Source: Polynucleobacter sp. MWH-Berg-3C6
Lineage (GTDB): Bacteria > Pseudomonadota > Gammaproteobacteria > Burkholderiales > Burkholderiaceae
DNA length: 64,000 nt
NCBI RefSeq assembly: GCF_018881855.1
Contig: NZ_JACVPN010000001.1
Location: forward strand, 558,001-622,000
Direction: 5' to 3'
The translations under genes were made by a program, and so were the position numbers. Shown piece after piece: positions 9,374 to 21,877 of the stretch (position 1 is its first letter; each line of letters begins with the position of its first letter). The notes beneath the pieces are model-generated. The model had not been told where the DNA came from and searched no databases. It worked only from the letters and a program-made list of their open reading frames with translations.

Positions 9374-10734
9374 ATCCAGTCATTACTATCGTCGGCCGCC
9401 CCAACGTTGGGAAGTCGACACTTTTTAATCGTTTAACACGTTCACGCGATGCCTTAGTGGCAGATTTTTCTGGTTTAACGAGAGATCGACATTACGGCAA
9501 AGGTCGCATCGGCGAACGCGCATTTATTTGCGTCGACACGGGTGGCTTTGAGCCTGTTGCCAAGACTGGCATCGTTGCTGAGATGGCAAAGCAGACTAAG
9601 CAAGCAGTAGCTGAATCTGACATTGTGATCTTCTTGGTAGATGGTCGCCTAGGTATGGCGCCACAAGACCGCGTTATTGCAGACTTCTTGCGCAAGACCG
9701 GTCGTCCAATCATTTTGGCAGTAAATAAAACAGAAGGTATGCAAGCTGGTGTTGTGACTGCAGACTTTCATGAGTTAGGTTTAGGTGAGCCATTTCCGAT
9801 CTCTTCCGCCCATGGTGATGGCGTTCGCGGCTTAATCGATGACGCCCTAGATTCTTTGGGTATTGCTGAACCAGATGAAGAGGAATTAGCAAACGATCCA
9901 AATCGCCCGATGAAGATTGCGGTAGTGGGTCGTCCAAACGTTGGTAAATCGACTTTGATTAATAAGTTGATCGGTGAAGAGCGGGTGATTGCATTTGATA
10001 TGCCCGGCACAACCCGTGATGCGATTGAAGTGCCTTTTGAGCGTAATGGCAAACCTTATGTATTAGTTGATACGGCTGGCTTGCGCCGTCGTGGAAAAGT
10101 ATTTGAGGCAATTGAAAAGTTTTCAGTTGTTAAAACATTGCAAGCGATTGCAGACTGTAATGTAGTGATCTTGATGCTCGATGCACAGCAAGATATTTCA
10201 GAACAAGATGCGCACATCGCAGGCTTTATTGTTGAAGCAGGTCGTGCATTAGTGGTTGCTGTCAATAAATGGGATGGCATTGATTCCTATGTCAAAGAAC
10301 GTGCACGTTTAGAGATTGCGCAAAAACTACGTTTCTTGGATTTTGCAAACGTACACCCGATCTCTGCGAAAAAAGGTACCGGTCTCAAGGAGTTGTTTAA
10401 GGATGTGGATGCCGCCTATGCAGCTGCAATGGCGAAGTTACCAACCCCACGTTTGACTCGCATCTTGCAAGAAGCCATTGAGCATCAACAACCCAAACGT
10501 GTTGGTATGGGTCGTCCAAAATTACGTTATGCGCACCAAGGGGGTATGAACCCTCCAATCGTAGTGATTCATGGAACCTCATTAAGCGGCGTAACGGATA
10601 GCTATAAGCGTTATCTGGAAGGGCGCTTTAGGGATGTCTTCAAGCTAAGGGGCACTCCTTTAAGGATTCAGATGAATACGGCCAAAAACCCCTATGTGGA
10701 TGCGGATAAGGGTAAAAAAGGTAAAAAGCGCTGA
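9370..10734 (+). CDS. der: Ribosome-assembly GTPase Der (EngA)
   Basis: A tandem-domain GTPase for 50S ribosome assembly. Two G1 motifs are visible, [12 protein letters not shown] near the N-terminus and [12 protein letters not shown] near residue 186, each followed by its DTGG/DTAGL G3 and NKTE/NKWDG G4 motifs. The C-terminal KH-like domain ends in a lysine-rich tail. Length 454 is typical. The start overlaps the bamB stop by 4 bases (ATGA), implying translational coupling. Confidence 0.97.
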   Translation: MNPVITIVGRPNVGKSTLFNRLTRSRDALVADFSGLTRDRHYGKGRIGERAFICVDTGGFEPVAKTGIVAEMAKQTKQAVAESDIVIFLVDGRLGMAPQDRVIADFLRKTGRPIILAVNKTEGMQAGVVTADFHELGLGEPFPISSAHGDGVRGLIDDALDSLGIAEPDEEELANDPNRPMKIAVVGRPNVGKSTLINKLIGEERVIAFDMPGTTRDAIEVPFERNGKPYVLVDTAGLRRRGKVFEAIEKFSVVKTLQAIADCNVVILMLDAQQDISEQDAHIAGFIVEAGRALVVAVNKWDGIDSYVKERARLEIAQKLRFLDFANVHPISAKKGTGLKELFKDVDAAYAAAMAKLPTPRLTRILQEAIEHQQPKRVGMGRPKLRYAHQGGMNPPIVVIHGTSLSGVTDSYKRYLEGRFRDVFKLRGTPLRIQMNTAKNPYVDADKGKKGKKR

Positions 10735-10855
10735 TTTTGCCCTTGATTTTTTTATAATTAAGATCAATATAGAAGGTTCGGTGACAGCAATTTGTGAATG
10801 TAGTGTTTAAGTAAAAAAGCAAGACTCCCTAATTACAAAACCAATAAGGAGCAGT

Positions 10856-11095
10856 ATGAACAACAAAATTCAATTACTTCAGGATCCATTTCTCAATGCC
10901 CTGCGCAAAGAGCATATTCCTGTATCCATTTATCTCGTCAATGGCATTAAGTTGCAAGGCAATATTGAATCTTTTGATCAATATGTTGTGCTGCTTCGGA
11001 ACACTGTGACGCAGATGGTTTACAAACATGCAATCTCGACGATCGTTCCTGCTCGTGCGATTGACTTTCGCATAGAAGAAGCTAGCCCTGTATAA
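10856..11095 (+). CDS. hfq: RNA chaperone Hfq
   Basis: A 79-residue Sm-like RNA chaperone that forms hexamers and pairs small RNAs with mRNAs. Sm1 is visible in [38 protein letters not shown] sequence and Sm2 in the [12 protein letters not shown] block. The C-terminal tail is very short. AAGGAG lies 5 bases before the ATG. It opens the conserved hfq-hflX-hflK-hflC-hisZ-purA run. The 121-base gap after der includes a TATAAT (10753-10758), so hfq may have its own promoter, although I see no convincing -35. Confidence 0.97.
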   Translation: MNNKIQLLQDPFLNALRKEHIPVSIYLVNGIKLQGNIESFDQYVVLLRNTVTQMVYKHAISTIVPARAIDFRIEEASPV

Positions 11096-12329
11096 AACTG
11101 GAGTAGATGCGGCACGCGCTGTTCTTGTTGGTGTTGATACAGGACGCGAAGATTTTGCAGATAGCATGGCCGAACTCAGTCTTTTGGCTGATAGTGCTGG
11201 CTCCATACCCACAGCTAGTGTGATTGCCCGCAAAGGTAGAACAGATCCTGCTTTATTTATCGGATCTGGCAAAGCCAATGAGCTTAAGCGCGTTATGGAA
11301 GAGCAGAACGCAGAACTGGCAATCTTTAATCACCCACTATCTCCAACCCAGCAGCGCAACCTAGAGCGTCATCTTGATCGTCATGTGATGGATCGCACAG
11401 GTTTGATTTTGGATATCTTTAGCCAAAGAGCGCAAAGTCATATTGGTAAGACTCAAGTTGAGTTAGCGCAAGTGCGTTATCGCATGTCTCGCTTGGTGCG
11501 CGCCTGGAGTCACTTGGAGCGTCAACGAGGCGGTATTGGTGTGCGTGGCGGTCCAGGTGAAACTCAGATGGAGTTGGATCGCCGGATGCTCGCAACAAAA
11601 GCCAAGCGTTTAGAAAATGAACTCGAGAAGCTGCAGCGTCAACAAAGAACCCAGAGAAGGGCGCGCAATCGTAGGGATGTCTTTTCGGTTTCGTTGGTCG
11701 GGTATACCAATGCTGGCAAGTCGACTTTATTTAATGCCCTTACAAAAGCAGGGACTTATGCAGCCGACCAACTTTTTGCTACCTTAGACACAACCTCCAG
11801 AAAAGTACATTTGGAGGGAGTGGGCTCGATTGTGGTTTCGGATACTGTGGGATTTATTCGAGATTTGCCTCACCAGCTGGTGGAGGCCTTTAGAGCTACT
11901 TTGGATGAAACTATCCATGCCGACCTGATTTTGCATGTAATTGATGCCTGTAGCCCGGTTGCCAGGGAGCAAAAGGCCGAAGTTGAGGCGGTTTTGGAGG
12001 AAATTGGGGCAGATGAGATTCCCAGGATTGAGGTAATGAACAAGATTGACCAGATGCCCCAAACCTTCACCCGTGGAGCGGTTTTGGAGCGGGATGGCTT
12101 AGGCTTTCCGAGCCAGATTTTCCTATCCGCCAGGACGGGCGTGGGCCTTGATTTGCTCCGTTCGGCCCTGGCTGAATGCTCTCAAATGACTGATAGAATA
12201 AGGGTCGAGCACAACCGTGCCAAGAAGCAATTGGCCCCGGATGAGTTTTTAGAACCATTACCCGAACGACCAGAAACTTCTGAATTTAATTCGATTCCAA
12301 ACCGAGGCTATTTTTCTAATGATGCGTAA
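11088..12329 (+). CDS. hflX: Ribosome-rescue/splitting GTPase HflX (probable non-AUG start)
   Basis: A GTPase that binds the 50S subunit and splits stalled ribosomes. The conserved N-domain includes [23 protein letters not shown] and [14 protein letters not shown], followed by the G1 motif [12 protein letters not shown] and G3 DTVGF. The first ATG in frame is 11166, but the 26 codons before it encode [17 protein letters not shown], which matches the conserved first strand of HflX (E. coli has AVLVHIYF at this place). The only plausible initiator upstream is CTG at 11088, overlapping the hfq stop. Initiation there, perhaps coupled to hfq termination, is inferred. Confidence 0.88.
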   Translation: MYKTGVDAARAVLVGVDTGREDFADSMAELSLLADSAGSIPTASVIARKGRTDPALFIGSGKANELKRVMEEQNAELAIFNHPLSPTQQRNLERHLDRHVMDRTGLILDIFSQRAQSHIGKTQVELAQVRYRMSRLVRAWSHLERQRGGIGVRGGPGETQMELDRRMLATKAKRLENELEKLQRQQRTQRRARNRRDVFSVSLVGYTNAGKSTLFNALTKAGTYAADQLFATLDTTSRKVHLEGVGSIVVSDTVGFIRDLPHQLVEAFRATLDETIHADLILHVIDACSPVAREQKAEVEAVLEEIGADEIPRIEVMNKIDQMPQTFTRGAVLERDGLGFPSQIFLSARTGVGLDLLRSALAECSQMTDRIRVEHNRAKKQLAPDEFLEPLPERPETSEFNSIPNRGYFSNDA

Positions 12330-13776
12330 ATTTCTAGGCCTCTTTTCGGTCAATGATCCAGGTTGGGGCAACAGTCACAACAGCGGATCTAAGGATGCCA
12401 AAGATGGGCAGGGCAGCGATCAAGCTCCAAAAGTAGAGCCAGATACCAATAAGCCATCTGATACTCCAACAACGAATTCACCTAATAAGCCATCTGGTCC
12501 TCCAGATTTGGATGAACTCTGGCGTGATTTCAATGACAGAATTGCTGGCATCTTCGGTGGACAGAAAAAGCCGGGCGCGGGAGCAGGTAAGCCAAGTAAC
12601 AAACCAAGCAACACGGATATTCCTCCGCCATCACAGCGTGGTGGAGGTGGAAATGGTGGCATGAGTGCGCCAAACTTTAAGTTCACCAATCCTTTTGGTT
12701 CCAAAGCTAGCGTCCTCATTAGTGCTGCAGCCGTATTCTTCATTTGGGTTTGCAGTGGCTTTTTTATTATTCAAGAAGGTCAAGCTGGCGTCATCCTGAC
12801 ATTTGGTAAATATGATTACACCGCTAAGCCAGGCATTAACTGGCGTATGCCATGGCCCATTCAGGCAGAAGAAACAGTCAATCTCTCCGGTGTTCGTTCG
12901 GTTGAGGTTGGCCGCCCAGTATTAATTAAGGCCACCAATCAAAAAGATTCTTCCATGCTCACGGAAGATGAAAATATCATCGACGTGCGCTTCGCCGTGC
13001 AATATCGATTGAAAGATCCAACTGATTACTTATTTAATAATCGTGATCCAGATGCCACAGTAGTTCAAGCTGCTGAAACTGCTGTTCGTGAAATCGTGGC
13101 ACGTAGCAAGATGGATACCGTGCTTTACGAAGGTCGTGAAAAGATTGGTATTGATTTGGCGAACTCAATCCAAAAAATTCTGGATAGCTATAAGAGCGGT
13201 ATTTACGTCACGAGTGTGACAGTACAAAATGTTCAACCACCTGAGCAAGTACAAGCTGCGTTTGATGATGCTGTGAAAGCCGGTCAAGACCAAGAGCGTC
13301 TCAAGAGTGAAGGTCAGGCCTATGCCAATGACATCATTCCTCGTGCCAAAGGAACTGCTGCTCGCCTGATTCAAGAGGCTGAAGGCTATAAGGCTAGGGT
13401 AGTGGCTACTGCAGAAGGTGATGCCACTCGCTTTAAGCAAATTTTGGTTGAGTATTCAAAGGCGCCGCAAGTCACCCGCGATCGCATGTATATCGATAGC
13501 ATGCGCGAAATGTATAACAACGTGACCAAAATATTGGTGGATACCACCAAGAGTAATAGTCTCCTCTATTTACCGCTCGATAAGATCGTTGCTCAAGTCA
13601 GTGCTGAAAGTGCTCAGGCTGCAAGTACTCAAGTAAGTCAATCTGGTGTACCCACTCCAACTGGAAGTGTGACTGTTGGGGGCGCAACCGGCATCAATAA
13701 TCCAGCGCAATCAACAGGAAGCTCCGCTGACAAACGTGATGGACTTCGCAGTCGCGATCGGGAGTCTAGACAATGA
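12319..13776 (+). CDS. hflK: FtsH protease modulator HflK
   Basis: An SPFH-domain membrane protein that with HflC forms the large periplasm-facing HflKC cage around FtsH and tunes membrane-protein turnover. A long polar N-terminal tail rich in Pro/Asn/Ser/Lys and glycine runs over about 120 residues. One membrane helix (VLISAAAVFFIWVCSGFFII, ~132-151) and the SPFH/band 7 domain (QEGQAGVILTFGKYDYTAKP) follow. The C-terminus is coiled-coil and then Ser/Gly-rich. The start overlaps the hflX stop by 11 bases, with an ATG pair at 12319/12322. Confidence 0.95.
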   Translation: MMRKFLGLFSVNDPGWGNSHNSGSKDAKDGQGSDQAPKVEPDTNKPSDTPTTNSPNKPSGPPDLDELWRDFNDRIAGIFGGQKKPGAGAGKPSNKPSNTDIPPPSQRGGGGNGGMSAPNFKFTNPFGSKASVLISAAAVFFIWVCSGFFIIQEGQAGVILTFGKYDYTAKPGINWRMPWPIQAEETVNLSGVRSVEVGRPVLIKATNQKDSSMLTEDENIIDVRFAVQYRLKDPTDYLFNNRDPDATVVQAAETAVREIVARSKMDTVLYEGREKIGIDLANSIQKILDSYKSGIYVTSVTVQNVQPPEQVQAAFDDAVKAGQDQERLKSEGQAYANDIIPRAKGTAARLIQEAEGYKARVVATAEGDATRFKQILVEYSKAPQVTRDRMYIDSMREMYNNVTKILVDTTKSNSLLYLPLDKIVAQVSAESAQAASTQVSQSGVPTPTGSVTVGGATGINNPAQSTGSSADKRDGLRSRDRESRQ

Positions 13777-14642
13777 ACGCAAATCGCTTAATTGCTGCAG
13801 GCATTGCTTTTATTGCCTTGATCTATGTGCTGTCATCCAGCATCTTTATTGTCGATCAACGTAAATTTGCAGTAGTGTTTTCATTTGGTCAGATCGTGCG
13901 CGTGATTGAAGAGCCAGGCTTACGCGTGAAGCTGCCAGCGCCATTTGAGAGCGTGCGCTTCTTTGATCGCCGTATTTTGACAATCGATAATCCAGAGGCA
14001 GAACGTTTCATTACTGCTGAGAAAAAGAATCTTTTAGTAGATTCTTATGTGAAATGGCGCATTATTGATCCTCGTAAGTTCTTTATCAGCTTTAAGGGTG
14101 ATGAGCGCTTGGCGCAAGATCGTCTGACACAATTAGTTCGCTCCGCTTTGAACGAAGAGTTCACTAAGCGAACTGTGCGTGAGTTGATTTCAGATCAGCG
14201 TGAAGAGGTGATGCAAGGTATTCGTAAAAAAGTGGCTGATGATGCATCTGATATTGGTGTTGAGATCGTGGATGTGCGCCTAAAGCGTGTTGATCTCTTG
14301 GCTGAAATTAGTGATTCTGTTTACCGTCGTATGGAAGCTGAGCGTAAGCGTGTGGCAAATGAATTGCGCTCAACCGGCGCTGCTGAGTCGGACAAGATTC
14401 GTGCAAACGCAGAACGTCAACGCGATACGATTTTGGCTGAAGCTTATCGTGATGCTCAAAAGATTAAAGGGGCAGGGGATGCCAAGGCAACCGCCTTGTA
14501 TGCGGAAGCATTTGGTCGTGACGCCCAATTTGCTCAGTTCTATCAGAGCTTAGAGGCTTACCGCAGCTCTTTCAAAGATAAGAAAGACATTATGGTGGTT
14601 GAGCCTAATGGCGAGTTCTTTAAGTTCCTGCACAAAAAATAA
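13773..14642 (+). CDS. hflC: FtsH protease modulator HflC
   Basis: Partner of HflK in the FtsH-HflKC complex. A single N-terminal signal-anchor (LIAAGIAFIALIYVLSSSIF) is followed by the SPFH domain (IVDQRKFAVVFSFGQIVRVI) and a helical region with YRRMEAERKRVANELRSTGA, typical of HflC. Length 289 is normal for the family. The ATGA overlap with hflK supports equimolar translation. The protein is predicted in the inner membrane with most of its mass in the periplasm. Confidence 0.96.
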   Translation: MNANRLIAAGIAFIALIYVLSSSIFIVDQRKFAVVFSFGQIVRVIEEPGLRVKLPAPFESVRFFDRRILTIDNPEAERFITAEKKNLLVDSYVKWRIIDPRKFFISFKGDERLAQDRLTQLVRSALNEEFTKRTVRELISDQREEVMQGIRKKVADDASDIGVEIVDVRLKRVDLLAEISDSVYRRMEAERKRVANELRSTGAAESDKIRANAERQRDTILAEAYRDAQKIKGAGDAKATALYAEAFGRDAQFAQFYQSLEAYRSSFKDKKDIMVVEPNGEFFKFLHKK

Positions 14643-14662
14643 GAAAGTGAATTCTCCAGATC

Positions 14663-17204
<2,542 letters not shown>

Positions 17205-17258
17205 TGGAAAAATAACTACTTAATCTAATTTTTAACTTTTGTATAAGAAATAAATAAC

Positions 17259-19475
17259 ATGACTGCACGTACTACCTGTAATAGCCTTCAAGTAGCAACA
17301 CCCCTTTATCGTTTTATTGAAGACAAGGTTCTTCCAGGAGCTGGCATTAAGAGCGCTGATTTTTGGAAAGGTTTTGATGAGATTGTTAAGGACTTAACAC
17401 CAAAAAACGAAGCTCTACTGGCAAAACGTGATCGCCTGCAGCTGGATTTAGATAAATGGCATCAGGCGAATCCAGGCCCAATCAAAGATATGCCTGCTTA
17501 CCGCAAATTCTTGAAAGAAATTAGTTATATCGAGGATGTTCCCACTAAGATTAAGGCTACGACTCAAAATGTGGATGATGAGTTAGCCCTCCAAGCTGGC
17601 CCTCAGCTTGTTGTTCCCGTATTAAATGCGCGCTATGCCTTAAATGCTGCTAACGCTCGTTGGGGCTCTTTGTATGATGCTTTATATGGTACGGATGTTA
17701 TTTCCGAAGAAGGCGGCGCTACTAAAGACGGTGTTTACAACCCTATTCGTGGTGCCAAGGTAGTTGTTTATGCACGTCAGTTTTTGGACCAGTCAGCCCC
17801 TTTGGCTAAAGCCTCCTACAGTGATGTAGTGGCATATAGCGTTGTAGATAAAAAACTGTCTGTGAAATTAAAAGACGGCAGCACTACTGGCTTAGTTGAT
17901 GAAAAACAGTTTGTTGGTTACCAAGGCGATGCCTCTGCACCATCATCTGTTTTATTGCGCAATCACGGCATTCATATTGATATTCAAATTGATAAGACTA
18001 AAACGATTGGCGCTGCTGATCCAGCGGGAGTAAATGATGTTGTGCTTGAAGCTGCACTCTCAACCATTCTGGATTTAGAGGATTCAGTAGCGGTCGTTGA
18101 CGGCGACGACAAAGTACTTGCCTATGAGAACTGGTTGGGCATTCTGAAGGGTACTTTGGTTGAAGAAGTGAGTAAGGGCGGCAAGACTTTTACTCGCACA
18201 CTTAATGCAGACCGCAAATACACCGCAGGTATTGGCGCAGTTAATGCCAAAGATGGCGTCGTTACATTGCATGGCCGATCACTCCTGTTTCTGCGTAACG
18301 TTGGTCACCTGATGACTAACCCAGCCATTATTACTGGCGAAGGTAAGGAAATCTACGAAGGCATCTTAGATGCAGTAGTGACCGTGTTGATTGCTTTGTA
18401 TGACATCAATCGTCCGGCAACTCAGGCTATTGGCAATACCCGTAAAGGCTCTGTCTATATTGTTAAGCCAAAAATGCATAGTGCAGAAGAAGTGGCATTT
18501 GCTAGCGAGCTCTTTGGACGCGTTGAGAAATTACTTGGTTTGCCCGAGAACACGGTCAAATTGGGCATCATGGATGAAGAGCGCCGTATGAGCGTCAATA
18601 TTAAAGCTGCGATTGCTGCAGCTGGAGCTCGTGTTGCCTTTATTAATACTGGGTTCTTAGATCGTACTGGCGATGAAATGCATACCGGAATGTATGGCGG
18701 TGCCATGGTTCGTAAAGGTCGGATGAAGATTGCTAAATGGTTCGGAGCTTATGAGCGTCGTAACGTATTGGCAGGCTTAGATTGTGGTCTACGTGGTCGC
18801 GCACAGATTGGTAAGGGTATGTGGCCTGCACCAGATCTCATGAAGGAAATGGTTGAGCAAAAAGGCGCACATCCTCTAGCAGGAGCAAATACCGCTTGGG
18901 TGCCATCGCCTACTGCAGCTACGTTGCACGCAATGCACTATCACCAGGCTGATGTTGCAAAGATCCAAGAGGATATGGAGAAGCTAGATACTGCAGCTGA
19001 GTATGAGGCCTTAACTGATGACCTCTTGACTGTACCAATTGCGCTGTATCCTGATTGGACCAAAGAGGAGATCCGTGAATCCCTCAATAACAATTGCCAA
19101 GGTATTTTGGGTTATGTAGTTCGCTGGATTGATCAAGGCGTTGGTTGCTCTAAGGTGCCTGATATTTATAACGTTGGTTTAATGGAAGACCGTGCAACAT
19201 TGCGCATTTCTAGTCAGCATATTGCCAATTGGTTGCTGCATAAATATGTCACCAAAGCGGAAGTTGAAGAAGCTTTGCAGCGGATGGCTACTATTGTTGA
19301 CACGCAAAATGCCGGCGATCCACTCTACAAGCCAATGATGCCGAACTACAAAGATTCGTATGCCTTCCAAGCTGCAAGCGATCTAATCTTTAAGGGCCTT
19401 GAGCAGCCAAACGGTTATACCGAACCATTGCTGCATGCTTGGCGCTTGAAGGTTAAGCAGGCGCAAGCCAAGTAA
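17259..19475 (+). CDS. glcB: Malate synthase G
   Basis: Condenses glyoxylate and acetyl-CoA to malate in the glyoxylate/glycolate pathways. At 738 residues it is the long monomeric G isoform (E. coli GlcB is about 720). Characteristic blocks are [40 protein letters not shown] and [15 protein letters not shown], the last with the catalytic Asp. It is preceded by a 54-base AT-rich gap and followed by a strong terminator, so it is likely monocistronic. No isocitrate lyase gene is in the window. Confidence 0.97.
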   Translation: MTARTTCNSLQVATPLYRFIEDKVLPGAGIKSADFWKGFDEIVKDLTPKNEALLAKRDRLQLDLDKWHQANPGPIKDMPAYRKFLKEISYIEDVPTKIKATTQNVDDELALQAGPQLVVPVLNARYALNAANARWGSLYDALYGTDVISEEGGATKDGVYNPIRGAKVVVYARQFLDQSAPLAKASYSDVVAYSVVDKKLSVKLKDGSTTGLVDEKQFVGYQGDASAPSSVLLRNHGIHIDIQIDKTKTIGAADPAGVNDVVLEAALSTILDLEDSVAVVDGDDKVLAYENWLGILKGTLVEEVSKGGKTFTRTLNADRKYTAGIGAVNAKDGVVTLHGRSLLFLRNVGHLMTNPAIITGEGKEIYEGILDAVVTVLIALYDINRPATQAIGNTRKGSVYIVKPKMHSAEEVAFASELFGRVEKLLGLPENTVKLGIMDEERRMSVNIKAAIAAAGARVAFINTGFLDRTGDEMHTGMYGGAMVRKGRMKIAKWFGAYERRNVLAGLDCGLRGRAQIGKGMWPAPDLMKEMVEQKGAHPLAGANTAWVPSPTAATLHAMHYHQADVAKIQEDMEKLDTAAEYEALTDDLLTVPIALYPDWTKEEIRESLNNNCQGILGYVVRWIDQGVGCSKVPDIYNVGLMEDRATLRISSQHIANWLLHKYVTKAEVEEALQRMATIVDTQNAGDPLYKPMMPNYKDSYAFQAASDLIFKGLEQPNGYTEPLLHAWRLKVKQAQAK

Positions 19476-19497
19476 TCTGACGTGAGCCTCGCGCTAG

Positions 19498-19530
19498 AAT
19501 GGATTTGTCGAGAGGCAAATCCATTTTTTA
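19498..19530 (+). terminator. Intrinsic terminator after glcB
   Basis: A 10-bp perfect stem AATGGATTTG/CAAATCCATT with an 8-base loop is followed directly by TTTTT, 22 bases after the glcB stop. It isolates glcB from the following small gene. Confidence 0.88.
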
Positions 19531-19544
19531 TTTAATGCATCTAC

Positions 19545-20036
19545 ATGTTTAGCTTTCTAAATCCATTCTCCAGACCTCGAAAGACTTTCCCGTTGCAATT
19601 AAACGATGGCGGTAGGGAGCGGGCTGGTTTTAAGGGTGGGGCGGGTGACTGTGTGGTTAGATCGATTGCGATTGCTGCCAAGCTGCCCTATATGCAGGTC
19701 TATGAGGACCTCAGAGCTGCCAATCAAAACTATGCTGATCTCAAGAATGATCGCTTGGCTAAGCGCCTCAATAACAAGGGTTCTTCACCCCGTAATGGCA
19801 ACTATCGTAATGTCTTTCACGATTACATCCTGGGCCTTGGATTTGAATGGGTTCCAACCATGAAGGTGGGGGCAGGCTGTCAAGTCCACCTGAGGCCTAA
19901 TGAGCTTCCAGACGGGACATTAATTGTGAAGGTTTCCAAGCACTTAACTGCAATAGTTGATGGAGTTATTCAAGATACGCACAATCCATCAAGGGGTGGA
20001 AGTCGTTGCGTTTATGGCTATTACATTAAGAAATAA
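19545..20036 (+). CDS. Uncharacterised protein with papain-like Cys/His arrangement
   Basis: 163 residues with no signal peptide or membrane segment. GDCVVRSIAIA with Cys36 at a helix start, KHLTAIVDG with His133 on a strand, and QDTHNPS with Asp144 and Asn147 have the order of a papain-fold Cys-His-Asn/Asp peptidase or amidase. Similar short proteins of unknown function occur in bacteria and phages, as far as I recall. No neighbour suggests a substrate. Catalytic activity is an inference from residue order only. It starts 70 bases after glcB, beyond its terminator. Confidence 0.75.
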   Translation: MFSFLNPFSRPRKTFPLQLNDGGRERAGFKGGAGDCVVRSIAIAAKLPYMQVYEDLRAANQNYADLKNDRLAKRLNNKGSSPRNGNYRNVFHDYILGLGFEWVPTMKVGAGCQVHLRPNELPDGTLIVKVSKHLTAIVDGVIQDTHNPSRGGSRCVYGYYIKK

Positions 20037-20064
20037 GCCCACAAAGACCCAAAAAATACAAATA

Positions 20065-20096
20065 AAAAAGCCCCGAAGCAGTGCTCAGGGCTTTTT
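20065..20096. terminator. Bidirectional intrinsic terminator
   Basis: AAAAAGCCC pairs with GGGCTTTTT around a 14-base loop that can form a small inner AGC/GCT stem. Both strands have a T run, so it can stop the plus-strand gene ending at 20036 and the minus-strand small gene ending at 20147. Confidence 0.8.
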
Positions 20097-20146
20097 GCCA
20101 ATAATTGGCATAAAACAGTCAAATTTAACGATAAATCAGTAATAAA

Positions 20147-20302
20147 TTACCAATTTCCGCTCATTTTGTGACTTTTCTGTTCCATTAGCTTGGCTTCAGC
20201 CCATGCAGCTGAAATCAGGGCAAAAAAGTCTCTGATTGCAAAGAAGGGCTTAGAACCAAAGCTGGAGCTTTGTGAAAAACTAACTGAGTTTGAATGTGCC
20301 AT
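20147..20302 (-). CDS. Small uncharacterised protein, 51 residues
   Basis: A minus-strand ORF whose ATG at 20302 is preceded by a perfect AAGGAG about 8 bases upstream. The ORF extends to 20338 but that start has no ribosome site. The N-terminus is Ser/Phe-rich (MAHSNSVSFSQSSSFGSK), followed by an amphipathic stretch (PFFAIRDFFALISAAWAEAK) and a polar tail ending in Trp. No family recognised. It is flanked by a bidirectional terminator downstream and a GGGTATACCC palindrome just before the ribosome site. Coding is supported by these signals rather than homology. Confidence 0.6.
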   Translation of the reverse strand: MAHSNSVSFSQSSSFGSKPFFAIRDFFALISAAWAEAKLMEQKSHKMSGNW

Positions 20303-20317
20303 TTTAGGTCTCCTTAA

Positions 20318-20327
20318 GGGTATACCC
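20318..20327. promoter_or_regulatory. GGGTATACCC palindrome upstream of the 51-residue gene
   Basis: A perfect 10-bp palindrome three bases upstream of the AAGGAG ribosome site of the minus-strand small gene. Its position at the start of the expected transcript suits an operator or a small RNA hairpin. The remaining gap (20328-20594) up to the dienelactone hydrolase gene has an AT-rich inverted repeat near 20368-20403 and no gene that I can support. Confidence 0.35.
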
Positions 20328-20594
20328 TGATGATACACCTAATCCCACAAAAATGTTGCGAGGCAGCAAAAAACCTCTTTAAAGCTTCTTTGAGTGGTTT
20401 TTAACTCTATGTCTGCAAGTGGGTATGAGTTGTGTCAATCATGATGAAGGCTGCCCAAATTGGCACTTCTGTAATAAGGACCCTCTTAAAGAGTGCTGAG
20501 TTGGTAAATTGGTAGGTCTTTGTTGGCATCGTAAGATTGATAATGGCATGCGGCACCACTTAAATAGAGTATTCAGAAAACACAAGGAGATCTC

Positions 20595-21278
20595 ATGATT
20601 CAATTTAAAAGACCTGATGGTTCTTCTGTAGAGGGCTATTTGGCAGAACCGGCTGATAAAGCTAATGCTCCGGGTGTGGTGGTTATTCAGGAATGGTGGG
20701 GGCTCGATGATGAGGTCAAGTCAGTGGCAGATCGTCTGGCTAAATCAGGTTACCGCGCCTTAGTTCCCGATCTCTATCGCGGCAAGCTAGCGCTCGAGGC
20801 AAATGAGGCTGAGCACTTAATGAATGGGTTGAATTTTGGTGATGCCGCTACCCAAGACATACGTGGCGCAGTTCAATTTTTGAAAGCAACCGGTAGCAAG
20901 AAGGTTGCTGTTACTGGATTTTGTATGGGCGGAGCCTTAACCATTCTCTCAGCATGCAATGTTCCCGAGCTTGATGGCACAGTTGTTTGGTATGGGTATC
21001 CTCCATTGGAGTATGTTGATGCCGCAGCCATTCAGAAACCGATGATGGCGCATTGGGCAATGCATGACGAGTTCTTTTCGATTGCAGGCGTAGACCAGTT
21101 AGAAGAGGAATTGAAACAGGCTGGTGCTAGCTATGACTTTTATCGCTACGATACTAAGCACGCCTTTGCTAATCCGAAGTCGGCCGTGCGCGGCTTACCT
21201 CCTCTGGAGTACAACGCCGAGGCTGCTAAGCTAGCCTGGGAGCGGACTATGGAGTTCTTTCAAAAGAGCCTAGCTTAA
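20595..21278 (+). CDS. Dienelactone hydrolase family protein
   Basis: An alpha/beta hydrolase of 227 residues. The nucleophile elbow is GFCMGG with Cys110 in place of the usual Ser, the mark of carboxymethylenebutenolidase-type enzymes. The oxyanion/Glu region VVIQEWWGLDDEVKSVADRL and the catalytic His in TKHAFANP are visible. Classical members open dienelactone in the modified ortho-cleavage pathway, but many chromosomal homologues have unknown ester substrates. CAAGGAG is well placed before the ATG. No catabolic neighbours occur here, so the substrate is unresolved. Confidence 0.9.
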   Translation: MIQFKRPDGSSVEGYLAEPADKANAPGVVVIQEWWGLDDEVKSVADRLAKSGYRALVPDLYRGKLALEANEAEHLMNGLNFGDAATQDIRGAVQFLKATGSKKVAVTGFCMGGALTILSACNVPELDGTVVWYGYPPLEYVDAAAIQKPMMAHWAMHDEFFSIAGVDQLEEELKQAGASYDFYRYDTKHAFANPKSAVRGLPPLEYNAEAAKLAWERTMEFFQKSLA

Positions 21279-21298
21279 CTATCTCATTAGACTTCACT

Positions 21299-21796
21299 AT
21301 GCATTTGTTCTCCGAAAATCTCGCTGTAGAAATCGCCTCTTACTATCGTAATCTCGCCTTAGGGCATGGGGTAGTACCGAAGGTATTCACCCTGGTAAAT
21401 GGGGAAGGGGATCAATTTCTATTTTTTATTGATGATCTGGGAATGGAGAAGGAGGAAGAGGATCAGTTCTTGGCATACATCGTTAAAGAACATGATGCTG
21501 TTTCCTATGCGCGTGGCACATTAGTCATTGTTGAAAAGAATCAGCAATACATCGAGTTTGCAGTGGTAGATCGTGATGATGAGGAAGCAATAGTTTGCTC
21601 CGCAGAGTTAACTCGAGATATGGATGACAAGCCAATTGCTCTTACGGAGTTTGAAAAAACTTTAGTAAAAAAGAGCTCGATTGTTTTTGGAAAGCTTTTT
21701 GAGTCAGTCAAGCTTTCAGAAGCAAAGCTAGAGGATTTTGAAAGTCTTTGGGATGAGATGAAGCCCAAAATTCTGCATCGTTCTATGGGAATCTAA
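21299..21796 (+). CDS. Uncharacterised acidic protein, 165 residues
   Basis: Unrecognised. It is rich in Asp and Glu (for example DDLGMEKEEEDQF and VDRDDEEAIV), with alternating strands and a helical C-terminus (KLEDFESLWDEMKPKILHR). There is no signal peptide, membrane helix or clear motif. It starts 20 bases after the dienelactone hydrolase stop and may be co-transcribed. The ribosome site is weak. Codon use resembles the neighbours, which supports it being a real cytoplasmic protein. Confidence 0.7.
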   Translation: MHLFSENLAVEIASYYRNLALGHGVVPKVFTLVNGEGDQFLFFIDDLGMEKEEEDQFLAYIVKEHDAVSYARGTLVIVEKNQQYIEFAVVDRDDEEAIVCSAELTRDMDDKPIALTEFEKTLVKKSSIVFGKLFESVKLSEAKLEDFESLWDEMKPKILHRSMGI

Positions 21797-21877
21797 CGCA
21801 GTAAATGACACCATTGGGTTGATTGGGGATCTTGCAATCGATTGATTTAACCCCATATAAGGTCAAGTAGAAGTTTT

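Noticed and set aside
10874..11278. 134-codon ORF antisense to hfq and the start of hflX
   Set aside because: It lies wholly opposite two well-conserved genes, has no ribosome site or recognisable protein sequence, and is a typical shadow ORF.
20368..20403. AT-rich inverted repeat resembling a terminator
   Set aside because: The AAAAACC/GGTTTTT arms are far apart, the stem is AT-rich, and no gene ends just before it on either strand.
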